Shown: piece by piece, positions 14,455 through 26,111 of the stretch
Numbering within the stretch: the first letter of the stretch is position 1
Layout of the letters: each line of letters begins with the position of its first letter
Source: Silurus meridionalis
Lineage: Eukaryota > Chordata > Actinopteri > Siluriformes > Siluridae
Assembly (NCBI RefSeq): GCF_014805685.1
Contig: NC_060886.1
Coordinates: forward strand, 16,583,608-16,647,607
Reading direction: 5' to 3'
Length of the DNA: 64,000 nucleotides
The notes under the pieces: generated by a model
What the model was told of the DNA's origin: nothing
Seen by the model: the letters and a program-made list of their open reading frames with translations, nothing else
The model's database searches: none
Position numbers and translations under genes: made by a program

Positions 14455-16434
14455 CTTATTCTTTCGGCTGCTCCCATTAGGGGTCGTTACAGCGGATCAT
14501 CCGTCTCTATACTTCTCTGTCCTCTACATCTGCTTCTTTCAAACCAACAACCTGCATGTCCTCCATCACCACATCCGTAAACCTCCTCCTTGGCCTTCCT
14601 CTTTTCCTCTTCCTGGTGACTCCATCTGTTATTCCCCCTTTGCACATGTCCAAAACTTCTCAATTGGGCCTCTCTCACTTTGTCTACAGAGCATCCTATA
14701 TATGCTGTCCCTCTAATAAACTAATTTCTACTCCTGTCCATCGTCGTCACTCCAAATGAAAATCTCAAAATCTTCAGCTCTGCTACCTCCAGCTTCACCG
14801 GCTGTCTTTTAGTCAATGCCACTGTCTCTAAACCATACAACATCGCAGGTCTCACCACAGTCCTATAAACTTTCCCTTTCACACTTACAGATACTCTTCT
14901 ATCACAAATCACTCCTGTCACTCTTCTCCACCCACTCCACCCTGCCTGCACTCTTTACTTAAGTTCTCTAACACACTCTCCATTACTTTGCACTGTTGCC
15001 CCCAGGTACTTAAACTCATCCACCTTCTCCCTGCAACTGCATCACTCCACTGCCCTCCCTCTCATTCACACACGTACTCTGTCTTACTCCTACTGACTTT
15101 TATTCCCCTTTTTTCCAGCCTGTACCTCCACCTCTCCAGGCTCTTCTCAACCTGCTCCCTGCTCTCACCACAAATCACAATATCATCCACAAACATCATA
15201 GTCCATGGAGACTCCTGTCTGACCTCGTCCATCAATCTGTCCATCACCACTGCAAACAGGAAAGGGCTCAGAGACGATCCTTGATGCAGTCCAACCTTCA
15301 TCTTGAGCCAGTCTGTCCAATGTCCCTTGTCACTTCTGCAGTAGTTCCCAATCATCCAGCATCTCTTTACCAAAGCCGAGCCCCTGTCTGACCTCTACTC
15401 TGATTCTTTTTCTGAATCTCACACTACACTCTTCCTCCTTCAGTTTCCTCCATCTTATTCTTCTTTTTGTCCTCACTCGTCTCCTCTTCTTCTTCACCTC
15501 CAAAACCATCCTACACTATCCGGTGCTGTCTAGCTACACTGTCCCCCGCCAACACCTTGCAGTCTCTAATCTCCTTCAGGTTGCATCTCCTGCATAAAAT
15601 ATAGTCCACCTGTGTGCCTTCCTCCACTCTTATATGCCACCCTATGCTCCGCTTTCTTCTTAAAATAAGTGTTCACCACTGCCATTTCTATCATTTAGCA
15701 AAATCCATCACCATCTGTCCTTCCACATTCCTCTCCTTAAGGCCATACCTACCCATCACCTCTTCATCACCTCTGTTCCCTTCCCCAACATGCGAATTGA
15801 AATCTGCCCCAACCACTAATCTTTCTTTACTAGGTACATCTTCTACCACTTCATCTAACTCACTCCAGAATTTTTTCTTCTCCTTCATCTCACAACCCAC
15901 TTGTGGAGCATAAGCACTGATGACATTTATCATCATTCCTTTACTTCCAGCTTAACGTTAATCAACCTATCAGAAACTCTCTTCACCTCCACTACACTCT
16001 TACTGTACTCTTCCTTTAGAAACCCCCCTGCACCATTTAACTTTTCATCCACACCATGAAAGAACAGTTTAAACCCCCCTCCAATTTTCATGGCCTTAAT
16101 CCCTTTCCACTTGGTCTCCTGAACACACAACATATCTACCTTTCTCCTCTCCATCATATCATCTTTCTCGGCTGTCTCCGTAGACGTCTTCCTCCTCTCC
16201 TTCTCCTCCTTTGGCCAACAGTAGCCCAATTTCCACCGGTACCCTGTTGGCTAACAATACCTGTGGTGGTCTTTGGTAACCCAGGCCTTGACCGATCCAG
16301 TATGAATTTCAGGTTTGTGATTTGCATGTTTGATTTGGCACAAATTTTACGATGGATGCCCTTCCTAACGCAACCCTTCCTATATATCCGGGCTTGGGGC
16401 CGAGCGCACTGGCTTGTGCAACCCTAATGGCTGG
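14455..16434 (-). mobile_element. RTE-type LINE, internally deleted, with 21-bp target duplication
   Basis: The element reads on the minus strand. From 16,229 downward it encodes an apurinic endonuclease domain (VDMLCVQETKW near 16,130; GADFNSHVG near 15,790). Further down come the end of a reverse transcriptase (GLHQGSSLSPFLFAVVMDRL, FVDD at 15,182-15,193) and a C-terminal region (RTVVRPAMLYGLETVAL, FGHVQR) to about 14,490. Between endonuclease and FVDD only about 0.5 kb remains, so the front half of the reverse transcriptase has been deleted, with the junction near 15,310. Several frames are broken. Both borders carry the same 21 bases (14,434-14,454 and 16,435-16,455, one mismatch), the product of target-primed insertion. 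Clade assignment to RTE rests on recalled similarity. Confidence 0.88.
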
Positions 16435-16455
16435 GTTACCATCTTCAAATTAAAT
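16435..16455. repeat. Target-site duplication of the LINE, right copy
   Basis: GTTACCATCTTC followed by AAATTAAAT; pairs with 14,434-14,454. Confidence 0.85.
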
Positions 16456-17548
16456 GATCTTTTATAAAGTTAAGGTAATGTTGTCGTTTAAAACTTAAGG
16501 AAGCTCCTTGTTTTGTTTAGTCCTAACCCATGGCGATATCTTGCATAAGAACAGTCTTTGCAGCACTGATAACTAGAACTTGATTTTTATGCCTGTATGA
16601 ATTGAGCATATCTTTTTATGTTTATAAACACACATTGGAGAAAAAAAGATTTTAATAAATAATAAAACAACTGTAAATATCTTGCTGAAAACCGGGCTGG
16701 TAAAGAAGGACTCAATATATCCTAATGTGTATTTCATATCCATAACAATAGGTGGCAGATTTCTGCCACTGACACTGGTTTTGATATCTCATTTCAGGAA
16801 TTTAGAAAGTGGGGAAAACTTATTAAAATTAAAACAAAAAAGTCCATGCTGTTTATCTATAATGATTATGGTATAGTAATTGTATAGATTATACTAATAT
16901 TTGATGAAAGATAATGATCTAGTTTATTTTTGAAAACCTAAACATTAATTATTATTATTATTATTATTATTCATTATCATTATCATTATCATTATCATTC
17001 TGTTAATAGGGTAACAGTCTTTAAAGCATTTCTTTGGCACAGCATTGTTCTGGATAAGAGTTTGGCGGTTCACGAGACACACCCAGATCCCTATTTCTCA
17101 GTGTTTTCTTCCTCGGTACGTCATCTGGCATCTGACGTAACACTTGTACTCTATTCATCCACAAGAATAATGGAGATTTTACTGTCGATAAATAAAGATT
17201 TGTATTTACAGTATGAATGCTGATATAGTGTAGAACAATCAGGTTTAACATCGCTGTGGCATTTCAAAATACAGTATAGCATAGTCTGTAAACATTATAG
17301 CATGAACCCCCACACTTTTCTAAAAACATTTTATTTATATTATGCTAATGTTCGTTTTATATAACTTAGTGATTAGTTGTCATTTTTTTTATACATTTAG
17401 ATACCACATGTACAACAATAGCATTTGTATTTAAATTAAAACTCAAAATGAAATGGAATTGGCCATAGTAAAAATGCAGTGTGGAAATAAAATAAACATA
17501 AATATAATGCTTTGTGTCATTAGTAGCTACATACACAATTCTGGTGTC
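16456..17548. other. Intergenic region downstream of stx11
   Basis: No gene seen. It contains a compound (ATT)n-(ATC/ATT)n microsatellite at 16,947-16,998 and, at 17,117-17,140, two inverted CRE half-sites (TACGTCA and TGACGTAA) ten bases apart. Confidence 0.6.
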
Positions 17549-17688
17549 TTTATTATATAAACATTTCTTAAATTAAGCAAAAGTTTTGCTTTTATAACAA
17601 ACAATGTCAATAAACAAATTCCTCTTCGTGTTTTCACAACCTAAGTTCTTCATATATCTTCTGTCATTTAGATACAGTCTGTTCTGCA

Positions 17689-18576
17689 TCATGCCCATGG
17701 GCAGCAGCAGCAACACAGTCTTCTTAAAGGGTTCTTCTTCCTATATCTGGAAGCCATTTTGAATTTCTCATTACAAACCATCACATATTCCTCAGTCATC
17801 TCTACATTGGCCTGAATGCTGTTAATTTGCACTCCTTGCTCCTCCACAAGCATGAATACATCTAGAAAAAGTTCTCTCAGGTCCTTCATGTTGTTCTCAA
17901 GAGTGAGCAGTTCCTTGTGGCGCTGCTCTATTTCAGATAACTGTGTTCGAGTGATCTTGACATCCACTAAGATGTTCTCATTGAAAACATCCCATTTACC
18001 CTGTTCCACCATGTTTTCCACTTCTTCCTCTGATACTTCTCGGCCAGAGATCTCCAGTTGCCTGATGATGAACTGCTTGCATTTGTCTTGCTTGCTTAGG
18101 AGCGAGTCATTATAGTGCCGCATAATCTCCTGAAACCGCCGAAAGAGCGCATCATGTTGGGCACGTTGCATCCGGGTTGTGGCGGCTGATGGACCCAATT
18201 CAATCTCGGTGCGCTTCACTTGCTTTGAGAGCTCGTCAAGCTTCTTACGCAGGTTCTCAGCCTGCAGCTTGATGTCCCGAGTAAGGCTGCTCTCTTTTTT
18301 CATGACGCTGAAGCGCCGCATGGTCGCCACGAAATTCCTCTGATGCTGACTGAACTTTTTGACCTCAGCCTCCAGCTCTTCTAAGCTGTCACGAATACGC
18401 TTGGCCTCATCTAGGAAGTTTTCCAGGACAGGCTCAGTCTCAAAGATCACAGCTTGAGGCCAGTGACCTATAAAGGACATTGGCTCTTCCTCGTCATGGT
18501 GGGTGAAGGGGTTGCCTTCTTGGAGTTGATGATTTGCTTTGATCTGCAGACGCAGCTCTTCCAAGCGATCCTTCAT
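17689..18576 (-). CDS. stx11: Syntaxin-11-like Qa-SNARE, single coding exon
   Basis: A 295-residue t-SNARE starting at the ATG at 18,574-18,576. The N-terminal half (about residues 45-160) is the helical Habc-type domain. Residues about 209-271 are the SNARE helix, with the zero-layer glutamine at Q247 in VEEQGVQI. Instead of a transmembrane anchor the protein ends in a run of five cysteines (288-292) and PWA, the hallmark of syntaxin 11, which is thought to attach to membranes by cysteine acylation. Mammalian syntaxin 11 acts in fusion of lytic granules in cytotoxic lymphocytes, and its loss causes familial haemophagocytic lymphohistiocytosis type 4. The start MKDRL and the intronless coding region match the mammalian gene. 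A 3' splice site at 18,616/18,617 leaves 40 bases of leader. Which fish paralogue this is (a or b) was not resolved. Confidence 0.94.
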   Translation of the reverse strand: MKDRLEELRLQIKANHQLQEGNPFTHHDEEEPMSFIGHWPQAVIFETEPVLENFLDEAKRIRDSLEELEAEVKKFSQHQRNFVATMRRFSVMKKESSLTRDIKLQAENLRKKLDELSKQVKRTEIELGPSAATTRMQRAQHDALFRRFQEIMRHYNDSLLSKQDKCKQFIIRQLEISGREVSEEEVENMVEQGKWDVFNENILVDVKITRTQLSEIEQRHKELLTLENNMKDLRELFLDVFMLVEEQGVQINSIQANVEMTEEYVMVCNEKFKMASRYRKKNPLRRLCCCCCPWA

Positions 18577-20012
18577 GGCTGAAGCTCAGACAGGAAAGAT
18601 CATGGAGGTAGGTGTCCTGTAATTATGTGAAGAAGTTGCCAGTAAAAGAATCATTTTCTTACTTGTTAGGTGATCAAGTAATTTTCTTTTATTGAAGCAG
18701 TTGCTTCATTATTACACATTTGTTTACAAGTGTTTAAGGGAGATTTTTGGTTATTAAAAACATAGTACTTTTTAACCTAAAGACAAATTCACTGGGATTT
18801 TTTCTACATGTATTTATACTAGAAAGAAATATATTACTTTACAAATTGCACATCTTAGTTACAGTAAACACGCTTGCACAATAGCTCTGGGTGAAATTAA
18901 ACAGAGTACTGGTGGATATTCACTTACAAGATGGAATTTAAATCGAATTTAAGACTGCTTCTTCCTTCATGTATGTGTGTAATTCCTCTGGCTACCTCAG
19001 AAGGAAAGCCTATAAATATAAATGTGGGCTTTGTTTTGTTCGGCCTGCAGCCTGTGCATATGTCAGAGACCTTGTAAGGAAATCTTACACTGAGAAAACC
19101 AATGAAAGACACTTTACAGAATGGTTACGTTGCGGTTTAAATTATAATTAAATTCAGTGTTTAAACAAAACATCCTTTTTGTCAGAAGTGATATAAATGA
19201 AATTCTTTAGGTTAATGACCTATCAGCCTACTCATCTAAAGAATACTCTGTTAAAAACTAAATTACAGCCTCAGATTCAGATAGACAATGATAAAGTCCT
19301 AAATGTACTAAGTGTAAAAATACGAGAATGAACCCGACCCCCTCCAAAGTTTTTTTTTCTTAGATAAGGATGGTAAATTATTGCCTCCTTTACCAATAAA
19401 CCATGGAATGTCACCTAATTTTGGATGTTACATTAATAATTCTGACCATACAATCGCTAATAGCCAGCTGTTACAATACAAATTGTGTTCATAAATGTAA
19501 TATGCAAGCATAAAACAAAAAATCATAAATTAAATACCAGAAAACAGTTTGTACAACTAAAGTGAACAAAATTCAAAAGAAAGATTTAGTTTAAAGTACG
19601 CTGAATATTGTGGACAGAATATCTTCACATTAGTCAAAATATAAAAACGTTTGCCATTTGAAAACATTTTAAGTTTAATGTATTAGATTATATGATTTTT
19701 AAGTTTAAGACAAATACATAATTAAATTCATATTCTTATGGACTCATATTCTTTGATCTGTGTAGTACATTTTCTTGTGTGTAGCTACTACAGTATGAAC
19801 TTTACACCAACATGAACTAATTTGTCACAGATAGATACACAAGTAGATGCCTAGATAAAAAAATATTTCTTTAGTCTTTATCCATTAGTAAACATTTTCA
19901 GCGGAATGAAATAGTAATACCATAGTCATATTTAAATAATCAGATTTACCATGAATATTTTATAAATCCATGTATTTGCAAATAAGTACCAAGTGTAATT
20001 TGATCATCTTAC

Positions 20013-20150
20013 CTCTTATGCTTTAGTCCCAGGAGGGTTAAATAACAATGCATCCTGAGTCCATAGACAGAACAGAGTAATTCTAACAGTTTTGATTTCT
20101 CAGAAGCATTCTCCACATCAGCCTGGGTTTAAAGCAACTGCCAAGCAAAA
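20013..20150 (-). other. stx11: Probable untranslated first exon of stx11
   Basis: On the minus strand a strong donor (AAGAG followed by GTAAGATGATC) ends an exon at 20,013. A matching acceptor (ATTACAG) precedes the coding exon at 18,616. A TATA-like TGTATAACT lies near 20,176-20,184, which would place the transcription start near 20,150. The upstream edge is an estimate. Confidence 0.45.
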
Positions 20151-20468
20151 AACTCTTTCAGCTTCTGCTTGTCTCAGTTATACAGTCCAGTCTCTGGGGA
20201 GTTCTGGTAAAGCTAGATTTCTACCACACCTACTGTTACAGTTAGATCTTTGTTTGACCAATAGAGAGTGAAGATTTGAGGCTGTCTGAAAAAAGAGGAG
20301 TGACGTGAATAAGCTCAGCCCTGAAAGAACACACGCAGTTTCCCGAACTCAATTCCTGAGCATAATGACATTAAAGACAACAAAAAGCTTATTGAACTGA
20401 TCTGATTACTTCTGACAGCATGATGAGAATTTCTGCAGGCTGTTGGAGTATTCCCTAACAATTACATA

Positions 20469-20470
<2 letters not shown>

Positions 20471-20526
<56 letters not shown>
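20471..20526. repeat. (CA)n microsatellite
   Basis: About 28 perfect CA units, upstream of the presumed stx11 promoter. Confidence 0.97.
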
Positions 20527-20530
<4 letters not shown>

Positions 20531-22251
20531 ACACTAACTTTATGTAAATAAAAGTTTACATCTAGCCTCGGTGAGAGGGCTAGGCTGAGAGTTGTTCTTA
20601 ATATATGATATAAACTTTCCTACACACATATTCTATATGAAGAAATTAAAAAATGTAATATTACAATATGTTGAAAAAACTATTTTTTTTATCAAGATGT
20701 CACTGATTTGTTATGTCTTATTAAAAAAAACCTTAGAAAAGGAGATACATTTCAGATTATTATTTTTAAACTGCATCTTCATCAGCTACTGATTACTTCA
20801 GTAACAACAAATGAAAACTGTGTCATTATTAGTATAAGAAATGCTAATGAGTTAAGGGTTAAAGACCTTGAGAATTTTTTCTTTCAGCTTTGTTTGGGAA
20901 TAAAATGTGCTTTCGGAAAGATGTTGCTTTGTTGCAGTTGGCTGAGAGATTCAATACAGTTAAATCTTTCTAACCCATTGGCAGCCTTTAAAAATGTAAA
21001 ATGATGATCCAGGATACACCAGGAAAAGAGAAGAGAGCTGTTTTTTCATCCCTGGAGAGACAAATGCATGCAATATTCCTATAACAAATCTTTAAGCAAC
21101 TATTTTAGTGTCTTGCTTTTGGAACTAAAATAAATAAGTCATAGAAGTGACACTGAAAAAATCTAAGCAATATTGATGTGAAACATGTTCAGACCAAGTT
21201 TGAAAATTCCTGTAAATATTTACACAAATAAATAAACGAATATTTCTCACTTTCTCTCACAGGGAGAACGGCATGAGTCAGAAGTACTTTAAGTTAAAAG
21301 TACGAACTGATTAGAACAGACACATCATTAGTATGGAGCCGGAACAAAGGACAGAGCTGATTCACACGAAGCAAGATATTGTGTATTGTTGCATTTAAAT
21401 TTCTTATCTTGTCATGAAAACACATGGAACAACAAAATGTAATTAATGATAAAAAATAAAAAAAAATCAGTTGTGAGTGTCTGTACTGTTTGTCATAAAG
21501 ACTGTGCCTCAGCTGGCTAAAAGATTAAGCTGGAAAGTGGAGAGTAAAGCAGGAAGTTGAAAGTAAATAAAGGTGTAACCGAATACAAAACACCCCTATA
21601 GCACCAACCACAGTGACTCAAACAGTAACAGAAACCTGCAGCACTGTTCACCTGCTTCTACCGAAATGCAAACAGCTATATGATAGTGTCTTTTTTCCTT
21701 CTTTCACTGGATAATGTTTACAGAGTTTAATAAAGACCTCACTATGTCACAGCACAATTCAAATACATCACTTGTTTTAAGACATTTATGCAGTAATGGC
21801 TATAACATTTATATCACTGTATTCATTGCTAACTACTGCTGTAGCACAAAGTCATGACAAAACTCATCTACAAACTTGGGACAATGGAATGAATACAGAA
21901 TCAACAGTATTTTTTCAAAATGTATGCATTTGTACTATTGACTGGTTACTTATCATCTTTCATCTTATCATTCTGCTTACTGATTAAGGACCTTCACATG
22001 TGTGAAATGTCTTCTTTCTCCAGCACAAGTATTTATTTGTGAAGTACCATATAATTGCAGTTACTGCTTGGCTGAATATATTTGTTTATGAACTATGTAA
22101 ACAAAACTGTAGTGTGCAGAAAAGTGTTCTGGGTAGTAAACACTGCCCCCTGTTGACCATATTAAAGAAAATATAGTTTTCAATGTTTTGAATGTATTGG
22201 AGAAAATTGGTTCATAAAATATTTAATTTGTTATCTTTTGTGTGATCCACA
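20527..22251. other. Intergenic, no gene seen
   Basis: AT-rich sequence between stx11 and the second LINE copy. The short open frames have no recognisable motif. Confidence 0.6.
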
Positions 22252-23343
22252 GCATGGAAATGTTTAGGTGACAGGGGAGTGGAGATTTTAACCAGATTGT
22301 TTAACAAAACTTGGAAAGGTGAGAGGATGCCTGATGGATGGAGAAGGGGTGTGCTGGTACCGGTTTTTAAGAAGGGAGATGTGCAGACCTGCAGTAACTA
22401 CAGGGGAATAAAGTTGATCAGTCACACCATGAAGTTATGGGAAAGAGTAGTGGAAGCCAGGCTGAGAGAAGAGGTGACCATCTGTGAGCAACAGTATGGT
22501 TTCATGCCAAGGAGAAGCACTACGCATGCAGTATTTACTTGGTGAATGTTGATGGAGAAGTAGAGAGAATTTTAGAAGAAACTGCATTGTGTGCTTGTTG
22601 ATTTGGAGAAAGCATACAACAGGGTGCAGAGAGAGGAGTTGTGGTATTGTATTAGGAAGGCAGGTGTGTCAGAGAAGTATGTGAGGGTGGTGCAGGACAT
22701 GTATGAGGACAGTGAGACAGCAGTGAAGTGTGCAGTAGGAACGACAGACTGGTTTAGGGTGTAGGTTGGATTGCATCTAGGATCGGCTCTGAGCCCTTTC
22801 CTGTTCGCAGTGGTGATGGACAGGTTGACGGACGAGGTCAGACAGAAGTTTCTGTTTACTATGATGTTTGTGGATGATATTGAGATTTGTGTTGAGAGTA
22901 GAGAGCAGGTTAAAAAGAGCCAGGAGAGGTGGAGGTACATGCTGAAGAGAAGGGGAATGAAGGTGGTAGGAGTAAAAGAGAGTACAGGTGTGTGAATGAG
23001 AGGGAGGGCAATGGAGTGGTGTGGTTGCAGGAAGAAGAGGCGGTGAAGGTGGATGAGTTTAAATACCCAGGGTCAACTCTGCAAAGTAATGGAGAGTGTG
23101 TTTGAAAATTGAAGAGTGCTGGCAGGGTGGAGGGGGTAAAAAAGAGGTTACACTCATAAAAGAATGCTGAGGATGTATCCACCAGGAAGAAGGAGAAAAG
23201 AAAGGCCAAAGAGGAGGTTTATGGATGTGGTGAGGGAAGACATGTAGGTGGTTGGTTTGAAAGAGGCAGATGTAGAGGACAGAGTGAAGATGGGTGGTAT
23301 GCTGTGGCGACCCCCAAATGGAGGCAGTCGTAAGAAGAAGATG
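22252..23343 (+). mobile_element. RTE-type LINE, 5'-truncated and frame-broken
   Basis: The plus strand encodes the reverse-transcriptase part that the copy at 14,455 lacks: ILTRLFNKTWKGERMPDGWR, then CSNYRGIKLISHTMKLWERV and QQYGFMP (22,279-22,545). It then continues in other frames through DLEKAYNRVQREELWY (about 22,600), GSALSPFLFAVVMDRLTDEV, FVDD at 22,867-22,878 and a C-terminal tail to a final AAGAAGAAG run near 23,340. Stops and shifts interrupt it several times. It begins abruptly inside the reverse transcriptase, as 5'-truncated LINE insertions do. No convincing target duplication was found. Confidence 0.85.
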
Positions 23344-23777
23344 ATTTATGACAGTAAGCACATTGTAAAAGTGATTTGTTTTCTTTTTCAAGTACAGGGA
23401 AGTGTTTTGGACACTTGCTTTGTGGTTTTCCTATTAAATGCCAGGTTTTGCTTTGTGAGAGAGAAAAGAGATACTAATGCAGGAGAAGCTGTTTAGTACT
23501 TTAATAACGTGCTAAAAGGAATACAGCATTAAATCTACATTTGGTGAAGTGATATGTGTCAATCATAATCATTGTCAAAATTGCTGTGTTTTAAGGCAAA
23601 ATAACGCACACCAGAACATTTTTGTATATGAAAATAATCCACAGCATGTTTTTTTTTTTCGTATAACTGCACAGTCAATTGTGTGTTACTTCTGACATAC
23701 ATTTCAGCAACTCTGTCATTTGCCAAAATGATTTCTGGTGCTGGGCTCTGCCTCATGTTCTGCTCTTCCAGGGGCAT
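23344..23777. other. Spacer and presumed rsph1 3' untranslated region
   Basis: No independent gene seen. The lower-coordinate side of the rsph1 stop codon should carry its 3' untranslated region; an ATTAAA-type signal on the minus strand near 23,500 is a weak candidate end. Confidence 0.4.
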
Positions 23778-26070
23778 TTAGGCCCTTTTCTCCTCAGACA
23801 AGCCCTGGTCTGCAAGACAAAAAAGAATCATACTATTATACTAGCAGGATTTATTGTCCTCGTAACATTACTGATATTATTAAAATGCAAAATATATATA
23901 TATATTTTTTTTAGATTAGAAAATAGTATGGACACACCTGAGGAGACAATATCCTTTAGACGTGATGGATCAGAGATGCAAGATGTCAAAGCATTGGGTT
24001 TCCATTTCAGACCAGTTTTAGTGCCAAATTCCTCAACTTCTGCATCAATGTTATCCTGCAGGCCAAAGATTGAGTGATGAAAAGTTGCAATGATGCAAAC
24101 TTACACAGAGTATTTATAATCTCACAGCTCAATCTTACTGGGAAACGCATAGATGCTTATGCTTTGAAATTATGCATACACACATGCCTAATGTTTAAAC
24201 ATATGAAACTCCAGTGACTGACTACAGCTAAATCAAACCTTTTAGCAACAACAGATTAAGGTATTTTACATTCACAAGCCCTTGTCAGCATGCGCATAGG
24301 CAACAACACAGCTATACTAGAGAAGAAAGGCACAGCAACAGTCTATCTTTTAACCATTGCCACAGAACCTCTTCTCCAGAGATTGCAATGGAAATAAATC
24401 GGTCCCCTAGTGGAGGGTATTGGGAATGCAACTTCATTGTCTCATCATCCTTCATGGTCCTCTCATTTAGTACTAGCTAGAGTTTCAGCAGAAGGAAATT
24501 ACTTTATTCAACAACACAATTCAGTAATTGCTGATAATATGTCCATTTCCTTTCACAATTGTTAAAAATTGGTAAAAACAGACATTTAGCTATTACCTGA
24601 TCGGCTTGCAGATACTCCCCATGCTGCTCACATCCAAAGTCAAACACATACTTTCCTGGACCTGAGGGCTGAAATAAGCCTTAATAAATTAAATAAAAGG
24701 AAAACAAGTGTGTATTCTTTAAGTAAATAGTTTGTTCAGGGGAAAGAACCAGAACTTACATTATTGATGTGAAAGTTGCCTTGGTATTTGTGGTTTAAAT
24801 GGATAAACTCTCCTACAGACTCCATTTTACCCATAACCCATGTTCCAGAATACTTGGATCCCGTATCATGGTACGTGTACACACCTTGACCATGTCTGTG
24901 AGACAGAAGGAGAAGGAAATGTAAAAATATATTGTAGCAGATAATAAACTTTATTGAAGACTAAACTTCTTCAAACAAATTACAATAGAAAATGTATCTT
25001 TTTGATGTGTTAAAGATGTTAATGATAGACCTTTGATGCTGAAGCCACTCCCCATCGTAGCTATCTCCATTAGGATATGTGTAAATCCCATGACCATGTC
25101 GCTGGTCTTCCACCCATGAGCCTAACCCAAAGCAAGACACACAGACACTTATGTGTTATTCACATATTGACATTAACCACCTCCCCCCACAAAACAATTA
25201 TAAATAAAAACATTTTTTATTATATTTCCCTTTGATTTATAAAATATTGTATAGCTAACTCTTACCATCATACTTGGAGCCATCAGGATAATAGAAAACA
25301 CCTTGTCCATGTTTTAGGTTCATGGAATACTCCCCTGTGTATCGAGCCCCATTCTTAAATCTGTAGGTTCCCTGACAGACCATATACAGAAACAGATGAC
25401 TTTCATAGGACAGTGTTGAATGCAGTCACCGGGCAAACAAACATACAGAACAGGTAGAATTTTTGAATAATAAAAAAAATTATTAAAATAAATTATAAAT
25501 ATTAACAATGCATAAAAATACAAACAAAATATATACAAATAAAAATAATCAAATATATATTTTTAAATACATATTTATATACAACAAAAATGTTTTATAA
25601 TAACAGAACCGTTACAGTTAATGTTCGTCATGATTTGTGCTCTGCTGATCTTAATGAATAAACTGAAAACAAAGTAAATTATATTCAAATTGTAAATTTT
25701 ATTGATGTTTACGTTACATTTCTAATCCAATTCATGCAAAAAATAGTAAATATTACAATATTTTTAAGACACTGAAAATTGACCTGCAGGATACAATATG
25801 TTTTGCCATTTACATTTTTACTTACTTAATATCCCATAGAGGTGTTCAGCTGACAAAAAGTTGGAAACCCCTCTGCTAAGCTACTAGCATTTGATTTAGT
25901 TTATAAATTCATACAAAGGGTTCTCTTTTGTATGATATGGTACACTGTGAAATACCTGTCCAGATCGTTTGCCATGTTCATACATTCCCTGGTAGATGTC
26001 TCCATTAGGAAACACTGCTCTCCCAGAACCATGCCTTTCTCCTTCTTCATTCCGCTCACCTTCATACTCC

Positions 26071-26111
<41 letters not shown>

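Noticed and set aside
15614..16427. Plus-strand frames of about 100-120 codons
   Set aside because: They are shadows of the minus-strand LINE endonuclease region.
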